Shown: positions 1-5,920, counted from the first letter of the stretch. The stretch: DNA of 5,993 nucleotides from Spirochaetaceae bacterium (GCA_003818675.1 RPPD01000155.1:1-5993); one strand, 5' to 3'. The notes: generated from the sequence alone by a model not told the origin. Numbers and translations are program-made.

Positions 1-696
1 GATGAAACTGGCAAAAAAAAATCCATTCAGAATCCCCTTGCTTCCATTGTCATTGTACTTTTCAACTGCATCCCTCTCGTTGGTCTGCTTCTTCTTAAGT
101 GGGAGGTGCGGGAGATATTCCTGTTTTATTCGCTTGAACTCACCGTCCATTCAGTGCTGCTCATCCCTGTCATTGTAATATTTGCGAAAAAAGAAGGTGA
201 CTTCGAGGGTAAATCCACCCTGGGCATTGTTGTTTCTGTTTTTTTTAAATTGATTTACCATTTGACGATGTTCCTGCTCGCCCAGTCATTCCTGATACAT
301 GCCGCGTATGCCCCAAGTGCAGGCGAAGGCGCATTTTTCACAGCGGACGACCTGGCCGGGTTTCTTCTCGCAAACATTCTGTTTGTGCTGTTCCTGGTGA
401 TTGAATACGGCATCGAATTTTATTTTTCCATTTTCAGGAACAGGGAGCACCGGATTCTGTCGTGTGATTATTATGCCCAGGAAATCTATTTCGGCTCTGT
501 TCTGCTCGTTGTCGTGGTGGGTGTCATTTACGGAATCAGCGCGGCATTGCAGCTTGAGGGGTTCTGGCATGCGCTTGCGGTGCTGCTTGTCATTATTCCG
601 CTCAAATCACTTGTCCAGAAATTGCAGAATGACAGCAAATTGAGGGAGCTTCGGGAACATTGGGAAGCGGAGGCAGCGGGCAAAAAAGGGATGTGA
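1..696 (+). CDS. DUF6498-like integral membrane protein, 5' end outside the window
   Basis: Frame 1 is open from the first base to the TGA at 694-696, giving 231 visible residues. The first in-frame conventional start (GTG 106) would cut off a membrane helix and the most family-like segment, so the true start is probably just left of the window. About six hydrophobic segments are visible, near residues 13-33, 38-62, 74-101, 119-143, 163-183 and 187-205. A charged, probably helical C-terminal tail with many K, R and E follows. The segment NCIPLVGLLLLKWEVREIFLFYSLE (residues 22-46, quoted in full because it is the diagnostic part) is reminiscent of the N-terminal signature of the DUF6498 family as I remember it: an Asn, an I/L-P-L-x-G stretch, a Trp, then a Tyr-x-x-Glu helix. 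The molecular function of that family is not known. The gene ends 11 bp from the end of a convergent gene, so it is not part of the efflux operon. The membrane-protein call is certain; the family call is tentative. Confidence 0.72.
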   Translation, partial: DETGKKKSIQNPLASIVIVLFNCIPLVGLLLLKWEVREIFLFYSLELTVHSVLLIPVIVIFAKKEGDFEGKSTLGIVVSVFFKLIYHLTMFLLAQSFLIHAAYAPSAGEGAFFTADDLAGFLLANILFVLFLVIEYGIEFYFSIFRNREHRILSCDYYAQEIYFGSVLLVVVVGVIYGISAALQLEGFWHALAVLLVIIPLKSLVQKLQNDSKLRELREHWEAEAAGKKGM

Positions 697-698
697 CC

Positions 699-734
699 AG
701 CCCGGTATTATTTCACGCTCTGACTCACCGGGTT
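699..734. other. Inverted repeat between two convergent genes, possible weak terminator
   Basis: CCCGGT at 701-706 is perfectly complementary to ACCGGG at 727-732. One G-T and one A-T pair (700/733 and 699/734) extend the stem to about 8 pairs around a 20-nt loop. It sits where the two convergent genes end and overlaps the last codons of the minus-strand gene. Neither strand shows a good U-tract directly after the stem, so it is not a convincing intrinsic terminator. It may still serve as a transcript-end hairpin for one or both genes. Confidence 0.28.
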
Positions 735-1139
735 TGTGACAAGAATTGTGTACCATCCAGTCAATCCCAGATCCTTTTCCAGGTCAAATGAAATCTCCAC
801 GCCTTCGGGGAAAAAGGCCTTGCAGTCATCCGGCCTGACTCTCATGATGGTCAGCACATACATCGGATTTTGGGCCGAGTACCCGGTTTCCTTTTTCACG
901 TCAATCCGAAACGAACTCCTGTCCGTGCATCCGCCTGTGACCGAGCGGAATACGACTTTCCCGTCAGCGATGACAATGCTTTTCAGCACCGATACACCCA
1001 GGTCACGCTGGTCGTATGCATACTGGGATTTCGGGCCGGTGTCATTGGCCTTTTCGGCCTCTGCCTGGGGCGAGGCGCAAAGCAACGAGGTTGTGATTAA
1101 CATAAAGGCGAAGGAAAAGACAAAAACGATATTTCTCAT
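708..1139 (-). CDS. Small exported protein of unknown function with two conserved-looking cysteines
   Basis: The gene encodes 143 residues when started at the ATG at 1139. An in-frame TTG at 1160 would add seven residues, but the ATG is preceded by a good Shine-Dalgarno (AGGGGGA) and opens directly with a signal peptide. Residues 1-23 form that signal: a short basic start, a hydrophobic core, then SLLCAS. Cys21 is not in a canonical lipobox, because Leu stands at -1 where Gly, Ala or Ser is expected. Cleavage by signal peptidase I near residues 22-26 is therefore more likely, though relaxed lipoboxes exist in some phyla. A polar linker (about 24-40) precedes a compact, probably beta-rich domain with a GGCTDRSSF motif (Cys71) and a VRPDDCKAFFPEG motif (Cys106). 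The two cysteines could form a disulfide in the periplasm. I do not assign the domain to a named family. It is transcribed divergently from the efflux operon, with a 153-bp gap that may hold shared regulation. Coding status is well supported; the function is unknown. Confidence 0.82.
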   Translation of the reverse strand: MRNIVFVFSFAFMLITTSLLCASPQAEAEKANDTGPKSQYAYDQRDLGVSVLKSIVIADGKVVFRSVTGGCTDRSSFRIDVKKETGYSAQNPMYVLTIMRVRPDDCKAFFPEGVEISFDLEKDLGLTGWYTILVTNPVSQSVK

Positions 1140-1145
1140 GACAAA

Positions 1146-1152
1146 TCCCCCT
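1146..1152 (-). promoter_or_regulatory. Ribosome binding site deciding the start of the minus-strand exported protein
   Basis: On the minus strand this reads AGGGGGA, six bases before the ATG at 1139. It supports that ATG over the in-frame TTG at 1160, which would lie upstream of this site. Confidence 0.6.
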
Positions 1153-1159
1153 GCAGTCA

Positions 1160-1188
1160 AGGATAATTCTTAAGTGCTTTTGGTGCAA
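1160..1188 (-). promoter_or_regulatory. Candidate sigma70-type promoter for the minus-strand exported protein
   Basis: On the minus strand TTGCAC (1183-1188) and TATCCT (1160-1165) are separated by 17 bp. They match the -35 and -10 consensus at 3 and 4 of 6 positions. The predicted transcript start falls close to the ribosome binding site, so the leader would be very short. A palindromic CTTAAG lies in the spacer at 1169-1174. This is a weak prediction from two imperfect hexamers. Confidence 0.27.
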
Positions 1189-1209
1189 GTAGATCGCAGA
1201 TACAGGAGT

Positions 1210-1253
1210 TTTAAGGTTTTTTTAAGATTTGTTTAAGCAGGGTTTAAGGACCC
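1210..1253 (+). promoter_or_regulatory. Array of four 11-bp direct repeats (TTTAAG-N5), likely OmpR/PhoB-family response-regulator operator
   Basis: TTTAAG occurs at 1210, 1221, 1232 and 1243, each copy exact and each start exactly 11 bp from the last. The N5 spacers differ (GTTTT, ATTTG, CAGGG, GACCC), so the hexamer itself is what is conserved. An 11-bp direct-repeat period is the hallmark of DNA sites bound by tandem winged-helix response regulators such as PhoB and PmrA. The hexamer fits the YTTAAK-N5-YTTAAK pattern described for PmrA/BasR boxes. The array ends 10 bp before a perfect -10 box and covers the place where a -35 should be, as at PhoB-activated promoters. Four half-sites would hold two regulator dimers. 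A response-regulator gene begins at the end of the operon this array precedes. The repeats are seen directly; the binding protein is inferred. Confidence 0.8.
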
Positions 1254-1258
1254 ATGAG

Positions 1259-1264
1259 TATAAT
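1259..1264 (+). promoter_or_regulatory. Perfect -10 box (TATAAT) of the efflux operon promoter
   Basis: TATAAT matches the sigma70 consensus at all six bases. At a 17-bp spacing the -35 position (about 1236-1241) reads AGCAGG, which is not a -35, and this stretch lies inside the TTTAAG array. The promoter therefore looks activator-dependent. Transcription should start near 1271, leaving a leader of about 22 nt before the ATG at 1293. Confidence 0.7.
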
Positions 1265-1280
1265 AGAAGCGAAACATGAC

Positions 1281-1286
1281 GGGAGG
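1281..1286 (+). promoter_or_regulatory. Ribosome binding site deciding the start of the TolC-like gene
   Basis: GGGAGG stands six bases before the ATG at 1293. It selects that ATG over the in-frame ATG at 1254, which lies upstream of the -10 box and has no comparable site. Confidence 0.75.
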
Positions 1287-1292
1287 AATCAG

Positions 1293-2591
1293 ATGAAATA
1301 TGTCATTTTGTCGTTGCTGTTTGCAGGCTGTCTTTTGGCGCCAGGTTTTTCACAAACCACCGCGGCAGTATCTCAAGCCTCATTCGACCTTGACCTCGCA
1401 ACTGCGGTGAAGATGGCGCTTGAACACAGCTATGCTGTCAAGGAGACCATGGTGGATTTTCAAACTGCAAAAACGATGTTCCAGACCGCATGGTCAACTT
1501 TCTACCCGTCTTCGTCTTTTTCAGCGTCCCTTTCAACAAACAATACCGGAACAAAACTTGGCGCAGGAGTCAACCTGGGCCTGGGTCTTGGCGCCTCAAA
1601 GATTTTTTATATCCAGTCCGCGGGCAATGACTTTGAGACTGCACAGATCACCCTGAATCAGACAAAGGCACAGCTGACTTCGCAGGTCAAGAAGTATTAC
1701 TGGAGCCTTGTTCTGTATGCCAGGCAGCTCGGGATGCTGGAAAGCCAGAAGGATGCCGAGGCCAGGCGTCTTGAAACAGTAAAAGCCAGGTACGATCTGG
1801 GCCTGGTCTCGGAAATAGACATGCTCCAGGCAGAATACGAGTACAAGTCACAGCTGGTGGAGTTCCAATCTGCGCAAAACACATACAACACAAACATGCT
1901 TCAATTCACTCAGGCTCTTGGAATCAACAGGACAACCCGTGTTAATCTCACGGACAGCATTCCTGAAATAAACGGAGTTGATGCGGACTTTTCCGCTTAC
2001 GGAATGGATAAAACCGTCAACAATCCCGAGTTGAAGCTTCTGGGCCTCTCGTATCAGGCTGTCGAGATTGCAAAGAACAACATCATGTCAGGACTTTTCC
2101 CGACATTAAGCCTTGGTATGAGCGTATCATGGGCGTTTAACCGGGATCCATTTTCTGACCCATTATTTGATGCCGAAGACTGGAGTTCTTCGCCTGGATT
2201 CTCCTTGAGCGTTTCAGTGCCGCTTGATTGCTGGCTTCCGTACTCACAAACTCAAACGAGCTTACTCAAACAGGACGCAGTGCTGCAGAAACTCGCTTAT
2301 TCAATACAGGAAAAGCAGGAATCAGTGCAGCGAGAGGTAATGACGCTTATGCTTGACCTTGCGCAGATAGAAACACAGATTCAATCACTGGATGTAAATG
2401 TGGCGCTTGCGCAGAAAAATCTGGCGCTTGTTGAACAGCTTTATGAAAACGGCAGGAAGAATCTTCTTGAGGTCAAGGACGCGCGAAACAGCATGACCAC
2501 TGCCTCAGTGAAGCTGGTGCAGGCCAGACTCGCGTATCTCTCGGATATTCTGGACCTCGAGTATCTGCTCGGCATTGATCTGGGTATCTAA
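1293..2591 (+). CDS. TolC-family outer-membrane efflux channel
   Basis: The protein has 432 residues, close to the usual size of TolC/OprM-type proteins. It should form a trimeric outer-membrane beta-barrel continued by a periplasmic alpha-helical tunnel that receives substrate from the adaptor and ABC pump encoded next. Residues 1-21 are a signal peptide (MKYVILSLLFAGCLLAPGF and on), probably cut by signal peptidase I around residue 21. Cys13 follows FAG, a near-lipobox, but the hydrophobic stretch continues past it, so a lipoprotein is less likely. Two outer-membrane-efflux-protein repeats follow. The first (about 30-215) has the typical opening FDLDLATAVKMALEHSY. The second (about 235-430) opens at PELKLLGLSYQAVEIAK. 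Each has long amphipathic helices around a beta-strand pair (FSASLSTNNTG; PGFSLSVSVPLDCW). The end, with the helix NLALVEQLYENGRKNLLEVKDAR and DLEYLLG, is characteristic of the family. It is the first gene of the operon, behind an activator-type promoter. Confidence 0.93.
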   Translation: MKYVILSLLFAGCLLAPGFSQTTAAVSQASFDLDLATAVKMALEHSYAVKETMVDFQTAKTMFQTAWSTFYPSSSFSASLSTNNTGTKLGAGVNLGLGLGASKIFYIQSAGNDFETAQITLNQTKAQLTSQVKKYYWSLVLYARQLGMLESQKDAEARRLETVKARYDLGLVSEIDMLQAEYEYKSQLVEFQSAQNTYNTNMLQFTQALGINRTTRVNLTDSIPEINGVDADFSAYGMDKTVNNPELKLLGLSYQAVEIAKNNIMSGLFPTLSLGMSVSWAFNRDPFSDPLFDAEDWSSSPGFSLSVSVPLDCWLPYSQTQTSLLKQDAVLQKLAYSIQEKQESVQREVMTLMLDLAQIETQIQSLDVNVALAQKNLALVEQLYENGRKNLLEVKDARNSMTTASVKLVQARLAYLSDILDLEYLLGIDLGI

Positions 2592-2601
2592 GGGGGGGGG
2601 G
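2592..2601 (+). repeat. Homopolymeric G10 tract at the tolC/adaptor junction
   Basis: Ten consecutive G follow the TAA stop of the TolC-like gene directly. The tract lies 5 bp before an ATG at 2607 that is in frame with the adaptor, and its last G is part of an in-frame GTG. G tracts of this length are prone to slipped-strand length change. Here a change would not alter any protein frame, but could alter translation starts or local structure at the junction. Confidence 0.85.
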
Positions 2602-2618
2602 TGAAAATGAAGAAGAGC

Positions 2619-2624
2619 GGAGGA
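2619..2624 (+). promoter_or_regulatory. Ribosome binding site deciding the start of the adaptor gene
   Basis: GGAGGA lies six bases before the ATG at 2631 and only three before the ATG at 2628. Both are in frame. The spacing favours 2631. Earlier in-frame starts at 2601 (GTG) and 2607 (ATG) would depend on the G tract as a ribosome site. Confidence 0.55.
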
Positions 2625-2630
2625 GCAATG

Positions 2631-3893
2631 ATGAAGAAAAAGCCGTCGAGGAAAAAACGAATGATTTGGGTGATTGCAGGATTGGGCCTGCTCGCTTTGC
2701 TGGTCCCACTCGTCATCATTGGTATGGGTGCGTCAAATTCAGGCGCAAAATCCGAGGTGCAAACCGTGACAGTCAGCCGCGGGACTCTGCAGGTGACCAT
2801 ATCGAGCACAGGCACGATCAGCGCGCAGAAAACCATTGACGTCGGCACGCAGGTTTCTGGAAATATCTCAAAGATCTACGCGGATTTCAATGACTTTGTG
2901 CGCAAGGGCCAGTTGCTGGCCCAGCTTGACACAACACTCCTGGACATTTCCGTCCAGTCCGCCGAGGCGGACAAACTGAAAGCGGACTCGCAGTATGACA
3001 TGAACCTGCGCGACTACAACAACAACCTGGCGCTCCATGAAAAGGGGCTTGTTTCTGATTACGACCTTGAAACATCCAGGGTTTCAAAAGAGGCGGCCAA
3101 TGCGGCCCGCCTTTCCGCCGAGGCATCACTCAGGCGGGCCAGGGTCAACCTGAGCTATGCCGTGATTCGTTCGCCCATCGACGGGATTATCATAGACAGG
3201 CTGGTGGAAGAGGGCCAGACTGTAGCGGCCGCCAGTTCAGTGCCTACGCTCTTTACGATCGCGGAGGATCTGTCTCGCATTCTGATAAAGGCCTATGTGG
3301 CAGAGAGCGACATCGGCAGCGTAAAGAAAGGCCAGAGGGTGACCTTCACCGTCGCCACATATGCCGATGATGCTTTCAGGGGGACTGTGGACATCATCCA
3401 CCTCCAGTCGCAGACGGTTTCAAACGTTGTCAATTACGTTGTGATGGTGAACGCGGACAATCCCGGCAAGAAATTAATGCCGGGCATGACCGCAACGCTT
3501 ACATTCATAGTGGATGAGCGCACTGATGCTCTTCTGGTTCCCAACTCCGCGCTCTCCTACAGGCCTGACGAGGCGGCGATGAAGCGGTTTTTTGAAGCGC
3601 ACCCTGAAAAGCGGACTGGCGGTGCCCGTAGTGCTGGCGGCCCGCCTGCCCGGCAGGCCGAAAGAGAGGTACCTGAAGGAAACAGGGCTGTTCTGTGGTA
3701 CATGGATGAAAAGAACGAACTCGCATCAACTATGGTAAAGGCCGGACTCACGGACGGGAGCATAACAGAGATAATCTCTGACGAAGTGTCCGAGGGAATG
3801 AAAGTCCTGTCGGCCTCGGGAAGAACAAGGAGCAGCAGTTCGCAGTCAAACAACGGGAACCAGGGACCACCTCCAGGGCCGCGGATGTTCTAG
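2631..3893 (+). CDS. macA: MacA-like periplasmic adaptor (membrane fusion protein, HlyD/RND-MFP family)
   Basis: The protein has 420 residues from this start; starts at 2601, 2607 or 2628 would add one to ten residues. It should bridge the inner-membrane ABC transporter and the TolC channel. A basic N-terminus (KKKPSRKKR) and a single membrane anchor (about 11-33) come first. The two halves of a lipoyl-like domain follow (about 66-101, with VSGNISKIYADFNDFVRKGQLLAQLD, and 177-212, with IRSPIDGIIIDRLVEEGQTV). Between them lies a helical hairpin (about 105-172) that would dock to TolC. A beta-barrel (about 215-300) is followed by a membrane-proximal domain starting at LLVPNSAL. That last domain is interrupted by a charged, low-complexity linker around residues 308-350, as in many MacA-type adaptors. 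The C-terminus is a disordered tail rich in Ser, Asn, Gly and Pro. It lies 39 bp after the TolC-like gene and 10 bp before the ATPase gene. The gene symbol is by family and context and does not claim macrolides as substrate. Confidence 0.92.
   Translation: MKKKPSRKKRMIWVIAGLGLLALLVPLVIIGMGASNSGAKSEVQTVTVSRGTLQVTISSTGTISAQKTIDVGTQVSGNISKIYADFNDFVRKGQLLAQLDTTLLDISVQSAEADKLKADSQYDMNLRDYNNNLALHEKGLVSDYDLETSRVSKEAANAARLSAEASLRRARVNLSYAVIRSPIDGIIIDRLVEEGQTVAAASSVPTLFTIAEDLSRILIKAYVAESDIGSVKKGQRVTFTVATYADDAFRGTVDIIHLQSQTVSNVVNYVVMVNADNPGKKLMPGMTATLTFIVDERTDALLVPNSALSYRPDEAAMKRFFEAHPEKRTGGARSAGGPPARQAEREVPEGNRAVLWYMDEKNELASTMVKAGLTDGSITEIISDEVSEGMKVLSASGRTRSSSSQSNNGNQGPPPGPRMF
3644..3658. repeat. GC-rich palindrome inside the adaptor gene
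   Basis: GCCTGCC and GGCAGGC form a perfect 7-bp inverted repeat around a single C. It encodes part of the AGGPPARQAE segment in the variable linker of the adaptor. It may be a trace of a small palindromic element tolerated in a disordered region, or simply chance in GC-rich code. Confidence 0.5.
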
Positions 3894-3896
3894 GAG
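3892..3896 (+). promoter_or_regulatory. Ribosome binding site overlapping the adaptor stop codon
   Basis: AGGAG begins inside the TAG stop of the adaptor gene and lies seven bases before the ATG at 3904. This arrangement suggests that translation of the ATPase is coupled to that of the adaptor. Confidence 0.6.
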
Positions 3897-3903
3897 CTAT
3901 CAC

Positions 3904-4680
3904 ATGGAACGCTTAATTCAGCTTGGTGCAGTGCGAAAGATCTACTCCCCCGGGGAATATCAGGTGGAGGCGCTTAAGGGCATTGACCTTTCCATCCGCC
4001 ATGGAGAGTATCTGGCGGTCATGGGCGCTTCGGGTTCAGGGAAGTCAACCCTCATGAACATCATGGGTTGCCTGGACACTGTGACCTCGGGCGAGTATGT
4101 GCTTGACGGGACAAACGTAGCTGACCTTGACAGGGACGATTATGCCGAGGTGCGCAACAGGAAGATAGGTTTTGTATTCCAGGGTTTCCACCTTCTGGCC
4201 AGGACTACCGCGCTTGAAAATGTGGAGTTGCCGCTCTTCTACGGCCATCACGTGAAAAAAAGCGAGTATTCAAACCGTGCGGAAGCGGCCTTGAAAAAGG
4301 TCGGGCTTGGTGATCGCATGTTTCACGAGCCAAACCAGTTGTCAGGCGGTCAGCAGCAGCGCGTGGCAATCGCGCGTGCGCTTGTAAACGAGCCTGCCCT
4401 GCTGTTGGCGGACGAACCCACTGGGAACCTGGATACTGCGACATCGCTTGAAATAATTTCCATATTTCAGGAACTAAACGAAACCGGGATGACAGTTATC
4501 CTGGTGACGCATGAACCTGATATCGCCATGTATGCCAAACGCATAATCACCCTGCGCGACGGCCTTTTGGTAAATGACCGCAAGGTCAGGGGCAGAAGAA
4601 ACGCCAGGCGCGACCTGGAGGCGTTTGTGAACAAGAACCGGATGTCGCATCTGTCAGCGAAGGAGGCTGCCTCATCATGA
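3904..4680 (+). CDS. MacB/LolD-type ABC transporter ATP-binding protein
   Basis: The protein has 258 residues. It is the cytoplasmic ATPase that drives the permease encoded next, in the type VII (MacB/LolCDE/FtsEX) group of ABC systems. All ATPase motifs are intact: Walker A GASGSGKST (41-49), Q-loop with Gln93 in GFVFQGFHLL, signature LSGGQ (146-150), Walker B LLLADE (166-171) with catalytic Glu171, D-loop region GNLD (174-177), and H-loop His203 in VTHEPD. The stretch ARTTALENVELPL after the Q-loop is typical of MacB and LolD proteins. The C-terminus extends about 35 residues past the core with a basic segment (KVRGRRNARRDLEAF). E. coli MacB carries ATPase and permease on one chain; here they are separate genes. 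The stop overlaps the permease start as ATGA, so expression is probably translationally coupled. A LolD-like lipoprotein-release role is less likely because the neighbours are tolC and macA types. Confidence 0.95.
   Translation: MERLIQLGAVRKIYSPGEYQVEALKGIDLSIRHGEYLAVMGASGSGKSTLMNIMGCLDTVTSGEYVLDGTNVADLDRDDYAEVRNRKIGFVFQGFHLLARTTALENVELPLFYGHHVKKSEYSNRAEAALKKVGLGDRMFHEPNQLSGGQQQRVAIARALVNEPALLLADEPTGNLDTATSLEIISIFQELNETGMTVILVTHEPDIAMYAKRIITLRDGLLVNDRKVRGRRNARRDLEAFVNKNRMSHLSAKEAASS
4661..4666 (+). promoter_or_regulatory. Ribosome binding site of the permease gene inside the ATPase gene
   Basis: AGGAGG is complete and stands ten bases before the ATG at 4677, which overlaps the TGA stop of the ATPase gene. 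Confidence 0.6.
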
Positions 4681-5897
4681 CAATTGCCAGCACAATAAAA
4701 ATTTCCATCAAGAATATACTGAAAAACAAGATGCGGAGTTTTCTCACTGCCCTGGGCATCATCATTGGCGTCGGTTCGGTCATAGTGATGGTGGGCATAG
4801 GAACCGGAACAAGCGTCCGGATTGAAAATGAAATGCGGAGCATGGGCACCAACCTCATAATGATTTTTGCAGGAGGCCAGCGGAGCGGAGGCGGGGTGAG
4901 CCAGGGGGCAGCTTCGTCAAACCGGCTTTCGCTTGCGGACATGCAGAAGATAAGCAAGGAGGGAAGCTGGATCCAGGCCGTTTCGCCGCAGGTCAACACT
5001 CAGGCCCAGATCATATATGCAAGCTATAACTGGAGAACGCAGGTCAGCGGGGTCTCCGAGGAATACCAGATAGTCCGGAACTACACAATGCAGTCCGGAT
5101 CGTTTTTTACCGAGGCTGATGTCAAGGGTTCGCGCACGGTGGCCGTGCTCGGGCAGACCGTGGCTGACGAACTTTTTCCATACACTGACCCGCTCAACAA
5201 ACAGATCCGCGTCAACAATGTGCCGTTCAAGGTGGCGGGGGTGCTCGCTTCCAAGGGATCGAGCGGATTCGGCCAGGACCAGGATGACCTGATACTTGTG
5301 CCTTACACGACCGCCATGAACAAGCTCACCGGTTCGCAGTCTCTCCGCTCCATCCTCGTGAGCACGACAACCGAGGATATGATAGAGGCCCAGCAGACCG
5401 AGATCACTTCGATCCTGCGCAGTCAACACAGGCTGAAAGAATCGGACGCCGATGACTTCACGATCGGCACGCAGACAGAAATCACGGAGCGTGCTTCTTC
5501 AATCGGCGACACCATGGCCCTGCTTCTGGGTTCCATTGCCGCAGTCTCCCTTCTTGTGGGCGGGATCGGGATCATGAACATCATGCTTGTCTCGGTCAAG
5601 GAGCGCACGAAAGAGATCGGCCTGCGAATGGCAGTGGGCGCCAAGGGCAGGAATATAATGCTTCAGTTCCTGATTGAGGCATTTGTGCTATCCATGCTCG
5701 GCGGGCTCCTGGGCACAATTGTTTCGTTTATGCTCGCCGCTGTTTTGAATGGTTTCAATATCATAACCGTCGTGATAGAATGGGGTATTGTGGCGCTCGC
5801 GTTTGTATTTTCCGGATCAGTGGGGATTTTCTTTGGCCTTTATCCTGCAAAAAAGGCCTCCGAGCTTGATCCAATAGAGGCACTGCGGTACGAATGA
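4677..5897 (+). CDS. macB: MacB-type ABC transporter permease (MacB_PCD and FtsX domains)
   Basis: The protein has 406 residues, the usual size for a stand-alone MacB-type permease, and should work as a dimer in the inner membrane. The first membrane helix (about 21-43) contains FLTALGIIIGVGSVIVMVGIG, the hallmark of this family. A large periplasmic domain (about 45-275) follows and would contact the adaptor. Three C-terminal helices (about 276-303, 328-355 and 364-388) make up the FtsX domain. The cytoplasmic loop VKERTKEIGLRMAVGAKGRNI (about 304-324) is the conserved coupling region that meets the ATPase. The protein ends in the family-typical YPAKKASELDPIEALRYE. No defects are visible. Proteins of this group act by mechanotransmission, pushing substrate from the periplasm into the TolC tunnel instead of moving it across the inner membrane. 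The symbol refers to the permease half only; the ATPase half is the preceding gene. Confidence 0.94.
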   Translation: MTIASTIKISIKNILKNKMRSFLTALGIIIGVGSVIVMVGIGTGTSVRIENEMRSMGTNLIMIFAGGQRSGGGVSQGAASSNRLSLADMQKISKEGSWIQAVSPQVNTQAQIIYASYNWRTQVSGVSEEYQIVRNYTMQSGSFFTEADVKGSRTVAVLGQTVADELFPYTDPLNKQIRVNNVPFKVAGVLASKGSSGFGQDQDDLILVPYTTAMNKLTGSQSLRSILVSTTTEDMIEAQQTEITSILRSQHRLKESDADDFTIGTQTEITERASSIGDTMALLLGSIAAVSLLVGGIGIMNIMLVSVKERTKEIGLRMAVGAKGRNIMLQFLIEAFVLSMLGGLLGTIVSFMLAAVLNGFNIITVVIEWGIVALAFVFSGSVGIFFGLYPAKKASELDPIEALRYE

Positions 5898-5920
5898 TTA
5901 CACCACAGGAAATCCTCAGG

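Noticed and set aside
736..1173. 145-codon open frame on the plus strand opposite the exported protein
   Set aside because: The minus-strand frame has a signal peptide, ribosome site and plausible domain. The plus-strand translation has none of these and is composed like an antisense shadow.
1282..1340. Lipoprotein signal for the TolC-like protein (FAGC, Cys13)
   Set aside because: Phe stands at -3, where Leu, Val or Ile is expected, and the hydrophobic stretch continues past the cysteine to a better signal-peptidase-I site. It is possible but not supported enough to annotate.
4586..4999. 137-codon open frame on the minus strand across the ATPase/permease junction
   Set aside because: It is antisense to two well-supported overlapping genes. 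Its Met- and Pro-rich translation is typical of a shadow frame.
4917..5429. 170-codon open frame on the minus strand within the permease gene
   Set aside because: It lies wholly antisense to a clear MacB permease, has no family resemblance, and is explained by codon bias of the gene on the other strand.
5908..5917. AGGAAATCCT as a terminator between permease and response regulator
   Set aside because: The stem is only four pairs with a two-base loop and no following U-tract, so it cannot be supported as a terminator.
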